A stretch of DNA of 64,000 nucleotides, taken from positions 173,125-237,124 of the forward strand of contig NZ_FPJE01000005.1 in NCBI RefSeq assembly GCF_900119185.1, read 5' to 3'. Position 1 is the stretch's first letter. Each line of letters starts with the position of its first letter. The position numbers and the translations under genes were made by a program. Under the pieces are notes generated by a model. That model was not told the origin of the DNA. It searched no databases and saw only the letters and a program-made list of their open reading frames with translations. Positions 63,536 through 64,000 of this stretch are shown in pieces. The DNA comes from Sinomicrobium oceani. Lineage in GTDB: Bacteria; Bacteroidota; Bacteroidia; Flavobacteriales; Flavobacteriaceae.

Positions 63536-64000
63536 TAAGAAGTGATCTAAACTTTTTTTGAAAGAAAAAATAGGCTGTGGATATTTGTGTTGCCAAACAA
63601 AAAACATCACACAGCCATGTACATCGTACTGTGCAAAGATATAATAGAAAGTGATATCATCCCCTACCTTCCTAAAGGAAAACGGGGATTTCCACCAACG
63701 GTGGAACTTTCAGAGATCGTGAATAGTATTTTGTATAAACTCAAAACAGGTGTCCATTGGGAACACCTTCCCGTAGCAGCTCTGTTTGAAGGTAAGATAC
63801 TCAGTTACAAGACGGTGTTTTACCATTACCGTAAATGGTGCAAGCAAGGGGTTTGGCGGGATTGTTGGATCGAGCTTTTGAAGAGACATAGCAAGTATCT
63901 TGACCTGTCCAGTGGCGATATAGATGGTAGCCACACTACCGCCATTAGAGGAGGAGAGGATATTGGCTACCAGGGTAGAAAGAAGCGCAGAACGACCAAC
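63536..64000 (+). mobile_element. IS5-family insertion sequence, left part
   Basis: Begins somewhere near 63536-63545, right after the cytochrome terminator; the terminal repeat cannot be proved because the other end lies beyond the window. Contains the 5' part of its transposase gene. Confidence 0.7.
63617..64000 (+). CDS. IS5-family transposase, 3' end outside window
   Basis: An ATG at 63617 opens a frame of 128 codons that runs to the window edge without a stop. The N-terminal part is DUF4096-like (KRGFPPTVELSEIV, ILYKLKTGVHWEHLP, VFYHYRKWCKQGVW) and leads into the first catalytic Asp of the DDE domain (DIDGSHTTAIRGGE). The rest of the DDE domain lies downstream. Intact as far as it can be read. 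Confidence 0.9.
   Translation, partial: MYIVLCKDIIESDIIPYLPKGKRGFPPTVELSEIVNSILYKLKTGVHWEHLPVAALFEGKILSYKTVFYHYRKWCKQGVWRDCWIELLKRHSKYLDLSSGDIDGSHTTAIRGGEDIGYQGRKKRRTTN

Noticed and set aside
1..64000. CRISPR arrays, rRNA genes, riboswitches
   Set aside because: No regularly spaced repeats, rRNA segments or recognisable riboswitch cores were seen on either strand.

Overview
The window looks like chromosome from a member of the Bacteroidota, most likely family Flavobacteriaceae. This rests on family-level protein features (FtsX-DUF3098-UppP-TruB order, DUF5686, PorT-like porin, SusC-type plug motifs, COG3457 racemase) and on repeated Bacteroidota-type promoters (TAnnTTTG, in the best cases with TTTG 19 bases upstream). 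Genus cannot be told from sequence alone.

Layout. 1-2.5 kb: 3' part of a signalling operon (longin/Roadblock-like protein, Ras-like GTPase, hybrid histidine kinase). 2.5-14.5 kb: housekeeping genes (TerB-like protein, mfd, ftsX-DUF3098-uppP-truB, a TonB-C-like protein, anmK, polA). 14.5-20.9 kb: one very large alpha-2-macroglobulin-like protein carrying an inserted TonB-receptor-type plug/regulatory domain. 21.1-25.5 kb: rplM-rpsI-rpsB-tsf and pyrH-frr. 25.5-35.6 kb: DUF5686 outer-membrane protein, RND/MMPL exporter, asnS, a lipoprotein, rpoN and a polytopic membrane protein. 35.6-42.5 kb (mostly minus strand): PorT-like barrel, an exbB-(4-TM protein)-exbD-exbD energy-transduction operon, tRNA-Ser(GGA), type I asparaginase, an acyltransferase and TatD. 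42.6-46.9 kb: a retropepsin-like protease, a CI/S24-like regulator whose catalytic dyad looks degenerate, and a minus-strand GNAT - sodium symporter - amino-acid racemase operon.

47.3-62.1 kb is the most interesting part: a nine-gene minus-strand operon for a hydroxamate siderophore of the NIS (NRPS-independent) type, about 13.4 kb long. Transcription order is nitroreductase, PLP decarboxylase, NIS synthetase-GNAT fusion, lysine/ornithine N-monooxygenase, second NIS synthetase, MATE exporter, acyl carrier protein, AMP-forming ligase, TonB-dependent receptor. A divergent Fe(II)/2-oxoglutarate dioxygenase of the lysine-hydroxylase type faces it. The 280-base divergent region holds two identical 20-base copies of an imperfect palindrome placed exactly at the two promoters, which suggests shared (probably metal-dependent) repression. 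The likely route is diamine made by decarboxylation, N-hydroxylated, N-acylated by the GNAT domain and joined by the NIS synthetases, then exported by MATE and re-imported by the receptor. The ACP/ligase pair and the C-hydroxylating dioxygenase are not part of the standard desferrioxamine, bisucaberin or aerobactin recipes and suggest an unusual product.

62.2-64 kb: a hotdog thioesterase, a monohaem cytochrome c lipoprotein with its own terminator, and the left part of an IS5-family insertion sequence that runs off the right edge. No CRISPR array, rRNA or prophage was seen.
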